Below are positions 8,796 to 17,558 of a DNA stretch of 64,000 bases, piece by piece. The stretch comes from Leekyejoonella antrihumi. GTDB taxonomy: Bacteria; Actinomycetota; Actinomycetes; Actinomycetales; Dermatophilaceae. Position numbers and translations under genes: made by a program. The stretch lies in contig NZ_VCQV01000023.1 in assembly GCF_007845645.1 (NCBI RefSeq), positions 1 through 64,000 on the forward strand, given 5' to 3'. A model generated the notes under the pieces. That model saw nothing but the letters and a program-made list of their open reading frames with translations, did no database searches and was not told the origin of the DNA. How positions within the stretch are numbered: the first letter of the stretch is position 1; each line of letters opens with the position of its first letter.

Positions 8796-10879
8796 CCACG
8801 CGTGAGCCGCGCTACGACATTCTCTTCGAACCGGTCAAGATCGGGCCGCTCACCACGAAGAACCGGTTCTATCAGGTGCCGCACTGCAACGGCATGGGAT
8901 ACCGCGATCCGAGCGCCCAGGCGGCAATGCGCAAGGTCAAGGCTGAAGGCGGCTGGTCGGTCGTCTGCACCGAGCAGGTCGAGATCCACCCGACCTCCGA
9001 CATCACCCCGTTCATCGAGCTGCGGATCTGGGACGACCAGGATCTGCCCGCGCTGGCACGCATCGCCGATGCCATCCACGAGGGTGGTGCGATCGCCGGG
9101 ATCGAGCTGGCACACAACGGGATGAACGCCCCGAACCTCTACAGTCGCGAGATCCCCATGGGGCCGTCGCACCTGCCGGTGGCCCCCGACTCCATCGACC
9201 CGGTCCAGGCGCGCGCGATGACCAAGCAGGACATCGTCGACCTGCGGCGCTGGCACCGCAACGCCGTTCGCCGGTCGTTGCAGGCCGGCTACGACCTGGT
9301 CTATGTGTATGCGGCGCACGGCTACAGCGTGATCAACCACTTCCTGTCGCCGAAGTACAACACCCGCACCGACGAATACGGCGGCTCGGTGCAGAACCGG
9401 ATGCGGCTGCTGCGGGAGATCCTCGAGGACACCGTCGACGAAGTGGGCGGGCGGGGCGCGGTCGCGTGCCGCATCGCTGTCGACGAGGACTACGGTCCCG
9501 CCGGCATCGGCCGGGACGACATCCAGGAGGTGCTCGGGTCACTGGGCGAGCTCCCCGACCTGTGGGACTTTGCCATGGGCTCGTGGGAGAGTGACTCGCT
9601 CACCTCGCGATTCGGCCCGGAGGGGAGCCAGGAGGAGCACGTCGCCGGGTTGAAGGCGCTGACCAGCAAGCCGGTGGTGGGTGTCGGCCGATTCACCTCG
9701 CCGGACGCCATGGTGCGTCAGATCAAGAGCGGCGTCCTCGACCTGATCGGCGCGGCCCGGCCGTCCATTGCGGATCCATTCTTGCCCAACAAGATCCGCG
9801 ACGGGCAGCTGGAGAAGATCCGCGAGTGCATCGGCTGCAACATCTGCGTGTCCGGCGACCAGACGATGTCGATCATCCGCTGCACCCAGAACCCGAGCAT
9901 GGGCGAGGAGTTCCGCAGAGGCTGGCACCCGGAGGACATCCGAAAGCGGGAGTCCGACGCGAAGATTCTCGTCGTGGGCGCGGGCCCTGCCGGCCTGGAG
10001 GCGACCCGCGCGCTCGGCGTGCGCGGATATGAGGTCTCGCTGATCGAGGCCACTCGGAACCTGGGTGGGCGAGTCACCTCCGAGTCGGCACTGCCCGGGC
10101 TGTCCGCCTGGAACCGGGTGCGGGACTACCGCGAGCTGGCGATCGAGTCCATGCCGAACGTCGAGGTGTTCCGGGAGAGCCCGATGACTGCCGAGGACAT
10201 TCTGGAGTTCGGCTTCGAGCACGTGCTGGTGGCCACCGGGTCCCAGTGGCGAAATGACGGGGTCGGCCGGTGGCACACCACACCGATCCCGATCGCGGCG
10301 GACGCGCAGGTGCTGACCCCGGAGGACCTCTTCGCGGGGCGCCGCCCGACCGGTCGGAAGGTCGTGGTCTACGACGACGACCACTACTATCTGGGCGGTG
10401 TCGTGGCCGAGCAGCTGGCCGCCGACGGGTATGACGTGTCGATCGTGACCCCGGCCGCGCAGGTCTCGTCGTGGACCTCGCACACCTTCGAGGTGACCAA
10501 GATCCAGCGGCGACTCATCGAGAAGGGCATCACCCGCCGCACCGAGACGGTCCTCATGTCGGCCGGCGCCGGCAGTGTCGAGCTCGCCAGCGCCTACACG
10601 GGTGAGACGTCCAGCGTTGACGCCGATGCACTGGTGCTCGTGACGGCACGGCTGCCGAAGGACTCGTTGCTGCAGGAGCTCACCGGGGCGCAGCAGGCTG
10701 GTCGGCTGACGAGCGTGCGCGGCATCGGCGACTGCTGGGCTCCCGGCGCGATTGCGGCCGCGGTCTGGTCCGGCCGCCGGGCCGCCGAGGAGTTCGATCA
10801 GGTGCTCCCGCCGAATGATGAGGTGCCATTCCCTCGTGAGACAACGCAATTGATCGATCTGGAGGTTCTTCGAGGCTGA
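8792..10879 (+). CDS. Trimethylamine-dehydrogenase-family FMN/[4Fe-4S] amine dehydrogenase
   Basis: This is a 695-residue iron-sulfur flavoprotein of the trimethylamine/dimethylamine/histamine dehydrogenase family. It has an N-terminal Old-Yellow-Enzyme barrel (about 1-340), a 4Fe-4S segment CIGCNIC followed 11 residues later by a fourth Cys, and a C-terminal dinucleotide-binding module starting at ILVVGAGPAGLEA. Cys32 in QVPHCNG aligns with TMADH Cys30, which carries 6-S-cysteinyl FMN. YVYAAHGY keeps the Tyr/His pair of the active site. From remembered TMADH sequence, the aromatic cage residues Tyr60 and Trp105 are replaced by Gln62 and Ala107, so trimethylamine is an unlikely substrate. The reaction would be oxidative deamination to an aldehyde and ammonia or amine, matching the aldehyde dehydrogenase in the same cluster. 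AAGGAG precedes the start. Confidence 0.88.
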   Translation: MTTREPRYDILFEPVKIGPLTTKNRFYQVPHCNGMGYRDPSAQAAMRKVKAEGGWSVVCTEQVEIHPTSDITPFIELRIWDDQDLPALARIADAIHEGGAIAGIELAHNGMNAPNLYSREIPMGPSHLPVAPDSIDPVQARAMTKQDIVDLRRWHRNAVRRSLQAGYDLVYVYAAHGYSVINHFLSPKYNTRTDEYGGSVQNRMRLLREILEDTVDEVGGRGAVACRIAVDEDYGPAGIGRDDIQEVLGSLGELPDLWDFAMGSWESDSLTSRFGPEGSQEEHVAGLKALTSKPVVGVGRFTSPDAMVRQIKSGVLDLIGAARPSIADPFLPNKIRDGQLEKIRECIGCNICVSGDQTMSIIRCTQNPSMGEEFRRGWHPEDIRKRESDAKILVVGAGPAGLEATRALGVRGYEVSLIEATRNLGGRVTSESALPGLSAWNRVRDYRELAIESMPNVEVFRESPMTAEDILEFGFEHVLVATGSQWRNDGVGRWHTTPIPIAADAQVLTPEDLFAGRRPTGRKVVVYDDDHYYLGGVVAEQLAADGYDVSIVTPAAQVSSWTSHTFEVTKIQRRLIEKGITRRTETVLMSAGAGSVELASAYTGETSSVDADALVLVTARLPKDSLLQELTGAQQAGRLTSVRGIGDCWAPGAIAAAVWSGRRAAEEFDQVLPPNDEVPFPRETTQLIDLEVLRG

Positions 10880-10892
10880 CCGGATCGGACAC

Positions 10893-10936
10893 ACGGCCCG
10901 GCGCCACGGCATACGCCTGCCGCGGTGTCGGGCCGT
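10893..10936 (+). terminator. Possible terminator hairpin after the amine dehydrogenase gene
   Basis: ACGGCCCG (10893-10900) pairs with CGGGCCGT (10929-10936) around a GC-rich loop that can fold further. No T-run follows, as is common in high-GC actinobacteria. It would separate the catabolic operon from the APC permease. Confidence 0.45.
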
Positions 10937-11055
10937 TGTCGTCTCGTTCTCTCTGCATCGGCAAAGTGGATGTAGCAGTCCAATAACGTGCGCTTTACCG
11001 GTGACGTGACCTGCGGCACAGTGTGACTGCTACTACTCCATCGAGGAGAGATCCC

Positions 11056-12645
11056 ATGACCTCAGATATCGAACAAGCCTCGCCTGCAAGGATTCCGGAC
11101 ACTCCGACCGGGCCGGAAGGCGCCTCCGACGGAGTGGGGGATCGACTGCACCGGAGCCTCGGCCGAGTTGACATCATCCTGCTCACCGTCGCAGCCACTA
11201 TCTCGATCGACACCATCGGTCAGATCGCCTCGTCCGGTGGGGCTCAGGCCTTCACCTGGACTGCGGTGATCGTGCTGACGTTCATGATCCCGTACGGCCT
11301 GATCATGTCCGAGCTCGGCAGCTCGTTCCCCCAGGAGGGTGGTCCTTATGTGTGGGTTCGCCTGGCGTTCGGGCGGTTCTGGGCCTCGCTGTCGACGATG
11401 TTCTACTGGGTGACGAACCCGATCTGGCTGGGCGGGTCGCTGACCTTCCTCGCGGCCGCCACGTGGAGCACCTTCATCGTGCACATGCCCGGTGGCGGGG
11501 TCGGCGACTATGCGTTCAAGCTGACCTTCATCTGGCTCGCGATCCTGTCGGCTGTGTCCAGCCTGCGCTATGGCAAGTGGTTGCTCAATGTCGGCGCCGT
11601 CCTGAAGGTCCTGATGGTGCTCGTCTTCGTGGTGACGGTCGTCATCTATGCGGCGCAGCACGGCATACACGGGTATGGGGCCGGCGACTTCTCGCCGACG
11701 ACCGCCGGATTCTTGTCGGCGGCACCGATCATCCTGTTCGCAGTCGTCGGCTTTGAGGCACAGAACGGCGCCGCCGAGGAGATGCGCAACCCCGCCAAGG
11801 ACGTGCCGATCTCGGTCCTCACGTCGGGCACGATCTCCGCCTTCTGCTACCTGGTGCCGGTCTTCGGGATCCTGGCCGTGCTGCCGACCTCGAAGATCTC
11901 CGGCGCGGCCGGATTCATGGACGCGATCCGGACCGTCTTCGGGGTCTACGGGTCGGCTGCCGGGCCCATGGTCAAGATCGCCGCGGCGCTGTTCATCTTC
12001 GTGCTGCTCAACCAGGGCAGCGCCTGGATGATCGCCTCCGACCGGGTGCAGGCCATCGCCGGCGCCGACGGGACCTTCCCTCGATACTTCGGCGTCTTCC
12101 ACCCGACGCTCGGGACGCCGGTGCGCGTCAACATGCTGTCCGGCATCGTCGCCACGGCATTCACGGTCGCCGCGACGGTCCTGGTCAAGGGCACCACGGC
12201 CGCAATCTTCAGCGTCGTGCTGTCGATGGCGGTGAGCACGTTGCTGCTCAGCTATCTCGTCATCTTTCCCGCCGTGCTGCGGCTGCGCTCCCGCTTCCCG
12301 GGGACGCCGCGCCCGTATCGTGTGCCCGGTGGCCAGAAGACCTTGTGGGGCTGCACCGTGCTCATCTACGCCTGGGTGCTGGTCGGGTCCTGGACCACGG
12401 TCTTTCCCGGCACCATCGAGTCCGCCCTGGGGTTCCACTACGACTTCCGCAGCCAGTGGTCGGTGAGTCGCGAGACCTTCGAGACCTTCACCCTGGGCAC
12501 CCTGGGGATCATCACTCTGTGCTGCGTGGCCGGCTATGTGTGGGCGCGGCGGCGGGACGACGCCGGGCAGGATTTTACGGCGACGATCGAGCGAGACCTG
12601 CTGCGCCACCAAGCCGCCGTGGCGCCGTCAGGGGTTGCTGACTGA
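11056..12645 (+). CDS. APC-superfamily amino acid/amine permease
   Basis: The 529-residue integral membrane protein starts at ATG 11056 after GAGGAGAG. A polar N-terminus of about 40 residues precedes roughly 12 hydrophobic helices. The first helix region contains VDIILLTVAATISIDTIGQIASSGG, and the MSELGSSFPQEGGPYVWVRLAFG loop is typical of APC-family permeases for amino acids, glutamate/GABA or polyamines. It stands alone between two hairpins, directly downstream of the amine dehydrogenase operon, and is the obvious importer for that pathway. Unlike classical APC members, the first helix does not show the full GxGxFG motif, so substrate prediction is open. Confidence 0.85.
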   Translation: MTSDIEQASPARIPDTPTGPEGASDGVGDRLHRSLGRVDIILLTVAATISIDTIGQIASSGGAQAFTWTAVIVLTFMIPYGLIMSELGSSFPQEGGPYVWVRLAFGRFWASLSTMFYWVTNPIWLGGSLTFLAAATWSTFIVHMPGGGVGDYAFKLTFIWLAILSAVSSLRYGKWLLNVGAVLKVLMVLVFVVTVVIYAAQHGIHGYGAGDFSPTTAGFLSAAPIILFAVVGFEAQNGAAEEMRNPAKDVPISVLTSGTISAFCYLVPVFGILAVLPTSKISGAAGFMDAIRTVFGVYGSAAGPMVKIAAALFIFVLLNQGSAWMIASDRVQAIAGADGTFPRYFGVFHPTLGTPVRVNMLSGIVATAFTVAATVLVKGTTAAIFSVVLSMAVSTLLLSYLVIFPAVLRLRSRFPGTPRPYRVPGGQKTLWGCTVLIYAWVLVGSWTTVFPGTIESALGFHYDFRSQWSVSRETFETFTLGTLGIITLCCVAGYVWARRRDDAGQDFTATIERDLLRHQAAVAPSGVAD

Positions 12646-12671
12646 CCCTGAACGCAGCAGCGCTATCGGCT

Positions 12672-12705
12672 GAAGCCCGGCCAGGAGTCCCTCCGGCCGG
12701 GCTTC
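12672..12705 (+). terminator. Rho-independent-type terminator after APC permease
   Basis: A perfect 11-bp stem, GAAGCCCGGCC with GGCCGGGCTTC, encloses a 12-nt loop. There is no U-tract, but the position 26 nt after the stop and the GC-rich stem fit an actinobacterial terminator. Confidence 0.75.
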
Positions 12706-12736
12706 GGCACGTCGAGATCCGGAAATTCCTGAACCC

Positions 12737-12784
12737 TTGACATCAACAATTTATACGGCCATTATCAACTCAGTTGGCCGTACA
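12737..12784 (+). promoter_or_regulatory. Promoter/operator A of the first CoA-ester operon (GntR target)
   Basis: TTGACA (12737-12742), 17 bp, CATTAT (12760-12765) make a strong promoter. An inverted repeat TACGGCCA (12754-12761) / TGGCCGTA (12775-12782) spans the -10 and start region. The block CCATTATCAACTCAGTTGGC plus CGTACA recurs with few changes at 21466-21490, upstream of the second operon. It is most likely the site of the GntR regulator encoded at 20422. Confidence 0.75.
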
Positions 12785-12813
12785 ATTGAGATCAACCTCA
12801 CGTTAGGAGCGCG

Positions 12814-13977
12814 ATGAAGCGCCCACTCATGACTCCCGACCACGAGACGTTCCGGACCTCATTCGACCGGTTTCTGGACGCCAAGGTGCTCCCTCGGTGG
12901 GACGAGTTCGAGCGCGACGGGATCGTCGACCGGTCGGTCTGGAAAGAGGCAGGCAGCGCAGGCTTTCTGGCCCTGGAGGTGCCCGAGGAGTTCGGCGGCG
13001 CCGAGTCCACGGATTTCTGCTTCAATGCCGTGCTCGGCGAGCAGATCAACGCGCGCGTCATGCGTGGGTTCGGTCTCACGCTGCACAACGACATCGTCGT
13101 GCCCTACCTGATGCGGCTGGGCACGCGCGAGCAGCAGCGACGTTGGCTGCCCGGCATGGTGACCGGCGACATCATCGCGGCGATCGCGATGACCGAGCCC
13201 GGTGCCGGGTCGGACCTGTCGGGAATCTCGACCCGCGCGCGACGCACAACGACTGGCTACGTGGTGAACGGTCAGAAGACGTTTATCACGAACGGCCAGA
13301 ACGCCGACATCATCGTGACCGCGGTGCGGACCGATGACGACCCGTACGGCGGACTCTCGCTGCTCGTCATCGAACGTGGCATGCCCGGTTTCGACCGCGG
13401 ACGCAACCTCGACAAGCTGGGCATGCACGCCCAGGACACCAGTGAGCTCTTCTTCGACAACGTCGAGGTCCCCGCCGAGAACCTCCTGGGGCAGGAGAAC
13501 AAGGCGTTTGGGCACCTCGTGGACAATCTTCCGCGCGAGCGGCTATCGATCGCCGTCGGCGCCGTGGCGGCGGCCGAGCGGGCGATCGCCCTGACGATCG
13601 AGTATGTCCGTGACCGTGCTGCGTTCCGCAAGCACTTGTCCGATCTGCAGAACACCAGATTCGTTCTTGCGGACCTGGCAACGCAGACCCGGATGGCTCG
13701 AGTGTTCGTCGATGACTGCATCACCCGGCACAACGCGGGTGAGCTGGGCGTGGACGAGGCGGCGATGGTCAAGCTGGCCTGCACGGAGAACCAGGTCCAT
13801 GTGGTCGATCGATGCCTGCAGCTTCATGGCGGATTCGGATACATGGCCGAGACGCAGATCGGTCAGCTGTGGCGCGACAGTCGCCCGCAGACGATCTACG
13901 GCGGTGCCAGTGAAGTGATGAAGCACATCATCGGCAAGTCACTCGTCAGCACAACTCCCGCGGAAGGTAAGTCGTGA
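12814..13977 (+). CDS. Acyl-CoA dehydrogenase (LCAD/IVD-type catalytic base)
   Basis: The 387-residue FAD-dependent acyl-CoA dehydrogenase introduces a 2,3-trans double bond into an acyl-CoA and passes electrons to ETF. The flavin/substrate signature AIAMTEPGAGSDLSGI and the C-terminal QLHGGFGYMAE are present. At the MCAD Glu376 position the sequence reads IYGGASE, without Glu. LPRERLSIA supplies a Glu at the position used by long-chain and isovaleryl-CoA dehydrogenases, so activity is expected with a branched or longer substrate. TTAGGAG lies upstream of the ATG. It is the first gene of a seven-gene operon plus regulator, under the operator at 12737. Confidence 0.9.
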   Translation: MKRPLMTPDHETFRTSFDRFLDAKVLPRWDEFERDGIVDRSVWKEAGSAGFLALEVPEEFGGAESTDFCFNAVLGEQINARVMRGFGLTLHNDIVVPYLMRLGTREQQRRWLPGMVTGDIIAAIAMTEPGAGSDLSGISTRARRTTTGYVVNGQKTFITNGQNADIIVTAVRTDDDPYGGLSLLVIERGMPGFDRGRNLDKLGMHAQDTSELFFDNVEVPAENLLGQENKAFGHLVDNLPRERLSIAVGAVAAAERAIALTIEYVRDRAAFRKHLSDLQNTRFVLADLATQTRMARVFVDDCITRHNAGELGVDEAAMVKLACTENQVHVVDRCLQLHGGFGYMAETQIGQLWRDSRPQTIYGGASEVMKHIIGKSLVSTTPAEGKS

Positions 13978-16091
13978 CGTCATTCCCCGACCTGATCCCC
14001 TTGGTGGATCCGCGATCCGTTGCCATCATCGGCGCTTCTCCCAACCATGCCAAGAGTCCCGGACGCATCGCTTCGCATCTACTGGATGGGAAGTTCGACG
14101 GTGAGCTGTACCTGGTCAACCCCAAGTACGACGAGATCGACGGACGTCGCTGCTACGCGAGCGTGGCCGACCTACCGCAGAGTGTGGACCTTGCCGTCGT
14201 CATGATCCCTGCCGACTCGGTGCTTGCGGCGGCCCGCGCCTGCGCCGCGCAAGGCGTCAAGTATCTGATCATCATGTCCTCCGGATTCAGTGAGATGGGG
14301 GACGCCGGGGAGGCCGCCCAGCAGGAGCTGACTGCCATCGCACGGGAATCCGGCATGCGGATCTACGGCCCGAACTGTCCGGGTTATCTGGTCATGCACC
14401 AGCGACGTGCCATCTCGTTCTCCCCCCGGCTGGACATCGAGTCGTGGTCGCCCGATGGTCGAACGGCGCTGATCACCCAAGGCGGCGCCATGGGTCGCGC
14501 CGTCATCGACGCGATGGAGTCGCACGGCTCCCCGGGTCTCAACTACTGGTTCTCCACCGGCAACGAGGCGGACCTGCAGGCGGCTGACTTCCTCGGCTGG
14601 TTGGCCGACGAGCCGTCGACCGACACGATCGTCATGGTGCTGGAAAGTATCCGGGACGGTCGACGCTTCATGGAGGCCGCGGCCCTTGCCCGCGACCACG
14701 GCAAGCAGATCATCGTCCTCAAGGTCGGTCGCTCGGCCGCCGGCCGGCAGGCGACCGCTACGCACACCGCAGCGCTGGCAGGGCGGGACGCCGTGGTCGA
14801 TGCGGCCCTGCGCCAGTGCGGGATCATCCGTGTCGACGACATCGACGAACTGGTTGACCTGGCCCGAATCCTGGACAGGTACCCCGTTCGGGAGGTGGCC
14901 AATGTCGGCGTCTGCAGTCTCTCCGGAGGCTCTGCCGCCCACCTGGCGGACCTGTGCGGCACCTACGGGTTCAATGTCGAGTCGCCCACCACTGCGACCC
15001 TGCAGAAGCTGCAGGACCTGCTGCCGCCGCTGGCCGCGGTGGGCAACCCGGTCGACCTGACCACCGGAATCTTCAGCTCGCCCGAACTGGTGGGTGAGGC
15101 CCTCAAGGTGTTCATCTCGGATGAGCGGATCGACGCTCTCGTGATGCCCTTTCCCTATCAGCTCGGGCACATCAATCACGTCATGGCCGAAAAGCTGGCC
15201 GAGGTCTCGCGGCTCTTCGACAAGCCGATCATCGCGGTTGCCATCTCGGAGAGCATGTTTGAAGACCCAGCCGCCGACACTCTACGCGCCGTGCGCGTCC
15301 CGTATATCCCGTCGGCAACCAAGGCGGTGCTCGCGCTCAAGCGCTACGCCTCGATCCCATCACTGCGGCGGACCGGGACCTGGCGGCCGACGCCGACACC
15401 CACGAACGTGGCTCCGCTCGCCGGCACCGGGACACTGTCCGAGGAGTCGTCCGAGGCGGCGTTGACGGAGTACGGTATCTCCTTCCCCCCGAGCAAGGTG
15501 GCGAGCAGCGTCGCCCACGCGGTCGCAACCGCCGAACGGCTCGGCTACCCCGTTGTCCTCAAGGCTGCCGGTGACGGCCTGGCCCACAAGAGCGACGCCG
15601 GGCTGGTGCGCGTGGGCATCGCCGATCGAGCGGCCCTCGAGGTCGCCTACCACGAGGTATGCGCCGCGCACGGCTCGCTGGTGGGCGGCACGCGCACGAC
15701 GGTCAAGGTGGTCCGAATGGTGACCGATGGCCTGGAGACGCTGTGCGGCATCGCTGTTGACCCATCCTTCGGCGCCATCGTCAGCTTCGGGCTCGGCGGG
15801 ATCTACGCCGAAGTGCTGGGAGACATCGCGCTTCGCGTGTGCCCGCTCACCGACGACGAGGCCCGCGAACTCATCGCGGAGACGAAGGCCTTCCCGCTTC
15901 TCGAGGGTGCCCGAGGTGGTGCGAGGCTCGACGTGGATGCTGCGGCTGAGGCAGTCGCCGCGCTCAGCCGCTTCGGCTACGAGCACGCCGATCAACTCGC
16001 CGGAGTCGACGTCAACCCACTCAAGGTCCAGACATCGGGGGCGCTCGGCCTCGACGCGCTGGTGGTTCTCGCCGAGCAGGAGGAACTCTGA
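13974..16091 (+). CDS. ADP-forming acyl-CoA synthetase (acetate-CoA ligase family, fused alpha-beta)
   Basis: This 705-residue NDP-forming acyl-CoA synthetase begins with a CoA-binding Rossmann domain (VDPRSVAIIGASPNHAKSPG). Succinyl-CoA-synthetase-like ligase domains follow, with His in ATATHTAALAGRDAVVDAAL, and an ATP-grasp domain covers about residues 480-700 (YPVVLKAAGDGLAHKSDAGLV). It activates a carboxylic acid with ATP and CoA through a phospho-histidine. The GTG start overlaps the preceding stop (GTGA). Within this operon it is the only acid-activating enzyme, so it probably makes the CoA thioester entering the pathway, or regenerates it reversibly from a product. Confidence 0.88.
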   Translation: MTSFPDLIPLVDPRSVAIIGASPNHAKSPGRIASHLLDGKFDGELYLVNPKYDEIDGRRCYASVADLPQSVDLAVVMIPADSVLAAARACAAQGVKYLIIMSSGFSEMGDAGEAAQQELTAIARESGMRIYGPNCPGYLVMHQRRAISFSPRLDIESWSPDGRTALITQGGAMGRAVIDAMESHGSPGLNYWFSTGNEADLQAADFLGWLADEPSTDTIVMVLESIRDGRRFMEAAALARDHGKQIIVLKVGRSAAGRQATATHTAALAGRDAVVDAALRQCGIIRVDDIDELVDLARILDRYPVREVANVGVCSLSGGSAAHLADLCGTYGFNVESPTTATLQKLQDLLPPLAAVGNPVDLTTGIFSSPELVGEALKVFISDERIDALVMPFPYQLGHINHVMAEKLAEVSRLFDKPIIAVAISESMFEDPAADTLRAVRVPYIPSATKAVLALKRYASIPSLRRTGTWRPTPTPTNVAPLAGTGTLSEESSEAALTEYGISFPPSKVASSVAHAVATAERLGYPVVLKAAGDGLAHKSDAGLVRVGIADRAALEVAYHEVCAAHGSLVGGTRTTVKVVRMVTDGLETLCGIAVDPSFGAIVSFGLGGIYAEVLGDIALRVCPLTDDEARELIAETKAFPLLEGARGGARLDVDAAAEAVAALSRFGYEHADQLAGVDVNPLKVQTSGALGLDALVVLAEQEEL

Positions 16092-16540
16092 TGGGCAAGT
16101 ACTACGAGGATTTCGAGCTCGGGCAGGAGTTCGTCACTCCCGCGCGCACGATCGGAGAGTATGACGTCGCGGCGTTTGCCGGGCTTTCCGGTGACTTCAA
16201 CCCCGTGCACACCGACCGCGAGTTCGCGGCCGGCACTCCGTTCGGGCAGCCGCTTGCCCACGGCGCGCTGGGGCTCTCGGTGGCCACCGGGCTGATCGCC
16301 CGGACCGGACTCTTTGACGGAACTGCCATCGCCTTCCTCGGCATCGATGGATGGCGGTTCAGCAAGCCGATTTTTCTGGGAGACACGATCCACGTCGAGT
16401 TCACCGTCTCGACGATGCGAGAGACCAAGAATCCGGCGGCGGGCATCCTGACGCGCACAGTGCGCATCGTCAATCAGCACGGCGACACGGTCCAGTCCGG
16501 CGACATGACACTAATGGTCCAACGCCGGGTCGACAGTTGA
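16091..16540 (+). CDS. MaoC-like (R)-specific enoyl-CoA hydratase
   Basis: This 149-residue single hot-dog domain protein carries the hydratase-2 motif FAGLSGDFNPVHTDREFA, which supplies the catalytic Asp and His. It would hydrate a trans-2-enoyl-CoA to the (R)-3-hydroxyacyl-CoA. The start codon shares a base with the upstream stop (TGATG), showing tight coupling with the synthetase gene. It is followed by an SDR resembling the dehydrogenase domain of multifunctional enzyme type 2. The MaoC/SDR pair thus looks like a split MFE-2-type beta-oxidation module. Confidence 0.9.
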   Translation: MGKYYEDFELGQEFVTPARTIGEYDVAAFAGLSGDFNPVHTDREFAAGTPFGQPLAHGALGLSVATGLIARTGLFDGTAIAFLGIDGWRFSKPIFLGDTIHVEFTVSTMRETKNPAAGILTRTVRIVNQHGDTVQSGDMTLMVQRRVDS

Positions 16541-16611
16541 GTCGCCGGTCGACCCGGCAGCCAGAGCAATCCCAGCATCACTTCAACGTTCAGCGAAAGG
16601 CATCAAACGAC

Positions 16612-17517
16612 ATGGTCAACATGGACGGCAGGGTCTGTCTCATCACCGGCGCCGGCAACGGCCTCGGGTTCGAGTACGCGAAGAGCATGGCCGCGCTCGG
16701 CGCCCACGTCATCATCAACGACCTGGGCGGTGCCAGCGACGGCACCGGGTCCGACACCTCGGCCGCTCACCAGGCCGCCAAGAAGCTCCAGGCAGAAGGC
16801 TGGAAGGCATCCGCAAACACGGCGGACGTCGCCGATGAGACGCAGGCCGAGGCCATGATCGCCGAGGCCTTCGAGCTCACCGGGCATCTGGACGTCCTCG
16901 TGTGCAACGCGGGGATCCTGCGCGACCGAATGGTCTTCAACATGTCTCCGCAGGACTGGGACCTGGTCCAGCGGGTGCACCTGCGCGGTCACTTCCTGCC
17001 GCTGCACTTTGCCGCCAAACGGTGGCGGGCGACGTTCAAGAGCACCGGTGAGGCCAAGCCGGCAAGTGTGGTCCTGACCAGCTCGCGCTCCGGGCTCTAC
17101 TCCAGCGCAGGGCAGATCAACTATGCCGCTGCCAAGGCGGGCATCGCGTCCATGGCCACGGTGGCCTCCAGAGAGCTTGAGCGGTATGGCGTACGCGTCA
17201 ATGCCATCGCACCAATGGCCAAGACGCGCATGACCGAGGGATCGTTCGGCGAGATCAAGGCGACCCGCTGGGGGCCGTCCAACGTGGCGCCGATCGTCAC
17301 CTACCTCGCCAGCGACGAGTCCGCGGATGTCAGCGGCCAGACCTTCATCGCCGGCGGCGGGCGCATCGAGTGGATGCGGACCTGGACACCTCAGGGTGCG
17401 ATCGAGGCTCCGTCGGAAGCCGCGCTCACTCTCGAGGACGTCATCGCCGGTCGCGACCAGCTCTTCGGCGGCCGGCCGACCACACCCGCTGCGTTCCCCA
17501 CGGCGACCTGGGACTGA
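16612..17517 (+). CDS. Short-chain dehydrogenase (3-hydroxyacyl-CoA dehydrogenase, HSD17B4-like)
   Basis: The 301-residue SDR has TGAGNGLGFEYAK for cofactor binding, NAG in VCNAGIL, and the catalytic Ser/Tyr/Lys in SSRSGLYSSAGQINYAAAK. Phrases such as HVIINDLGG, RDRMVFNMSPQDWDLV and HLRGHF are hallmarks of the MFE-2/HSD17B4 3-hydroxyacyl-CoA dehydrogenase branch. The start at ATG 16612 is placed by an AAAGG ribosome site; a second ATG lies three codons in. It would oxidise the (R)-3-hydroxyacyl-CoA made by the adjacent MaoC protein. A 71-nt gap separates it from the MaoC gene. Confidence 0.88.
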   Translation: MVNMDGRVCLITGAGNGLGFEYAKSMAALGAHVIINDLGGASDGTGSDTSAAHQAAKKLQAEGWKASANTADVADETQAEAMIAEAFELTGHLDVLVCNAGILRDRMVFNMSPQDWDLVQRVHLRGHFLPLHFAAKRWRATFKSTGEAKPASVVLTSSRSGLYSSAGQINYAAAKAGIASMATVASRELERYGVRVNAIAPMAKTRMTEGSFGEIKATRWGPSNVAPIVTYLASDESADVSGQTFIAGGGRIEWMRTWTPQGAIEAPSEAALTLEDVIAGRDQLFGGRPTTPAAFPTATWD

Positions 17518-17558
17518 CCTCCTCCTCCGTCAATCCGCTTCAACGAAAGGACACACCC

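Noticed and set aside
9539-10912. 457-codon minus-strand ORF across the amine dehydrogenase gene
   Set aside because: It is a GC-bias shadow: Arg/His-rich, with no domain, while the plus strand has FMN, Fe-S and Rossmann signatures.
11062-12612. 516-codon minus-strand ORF opposite the APC permease
   Set aside because: Its composition is that of an antisense frame of a membrane protein (Arg, Asp, Gln, His rich). No start context supports it.
13974-16091. Reading the ADP-forming synthetase as a protein acetyltransferase (Pat type)
   Set aside because: There is no GNAT domain at either end. Only CoA-binding, ligase and ATP-grasp parts are present.
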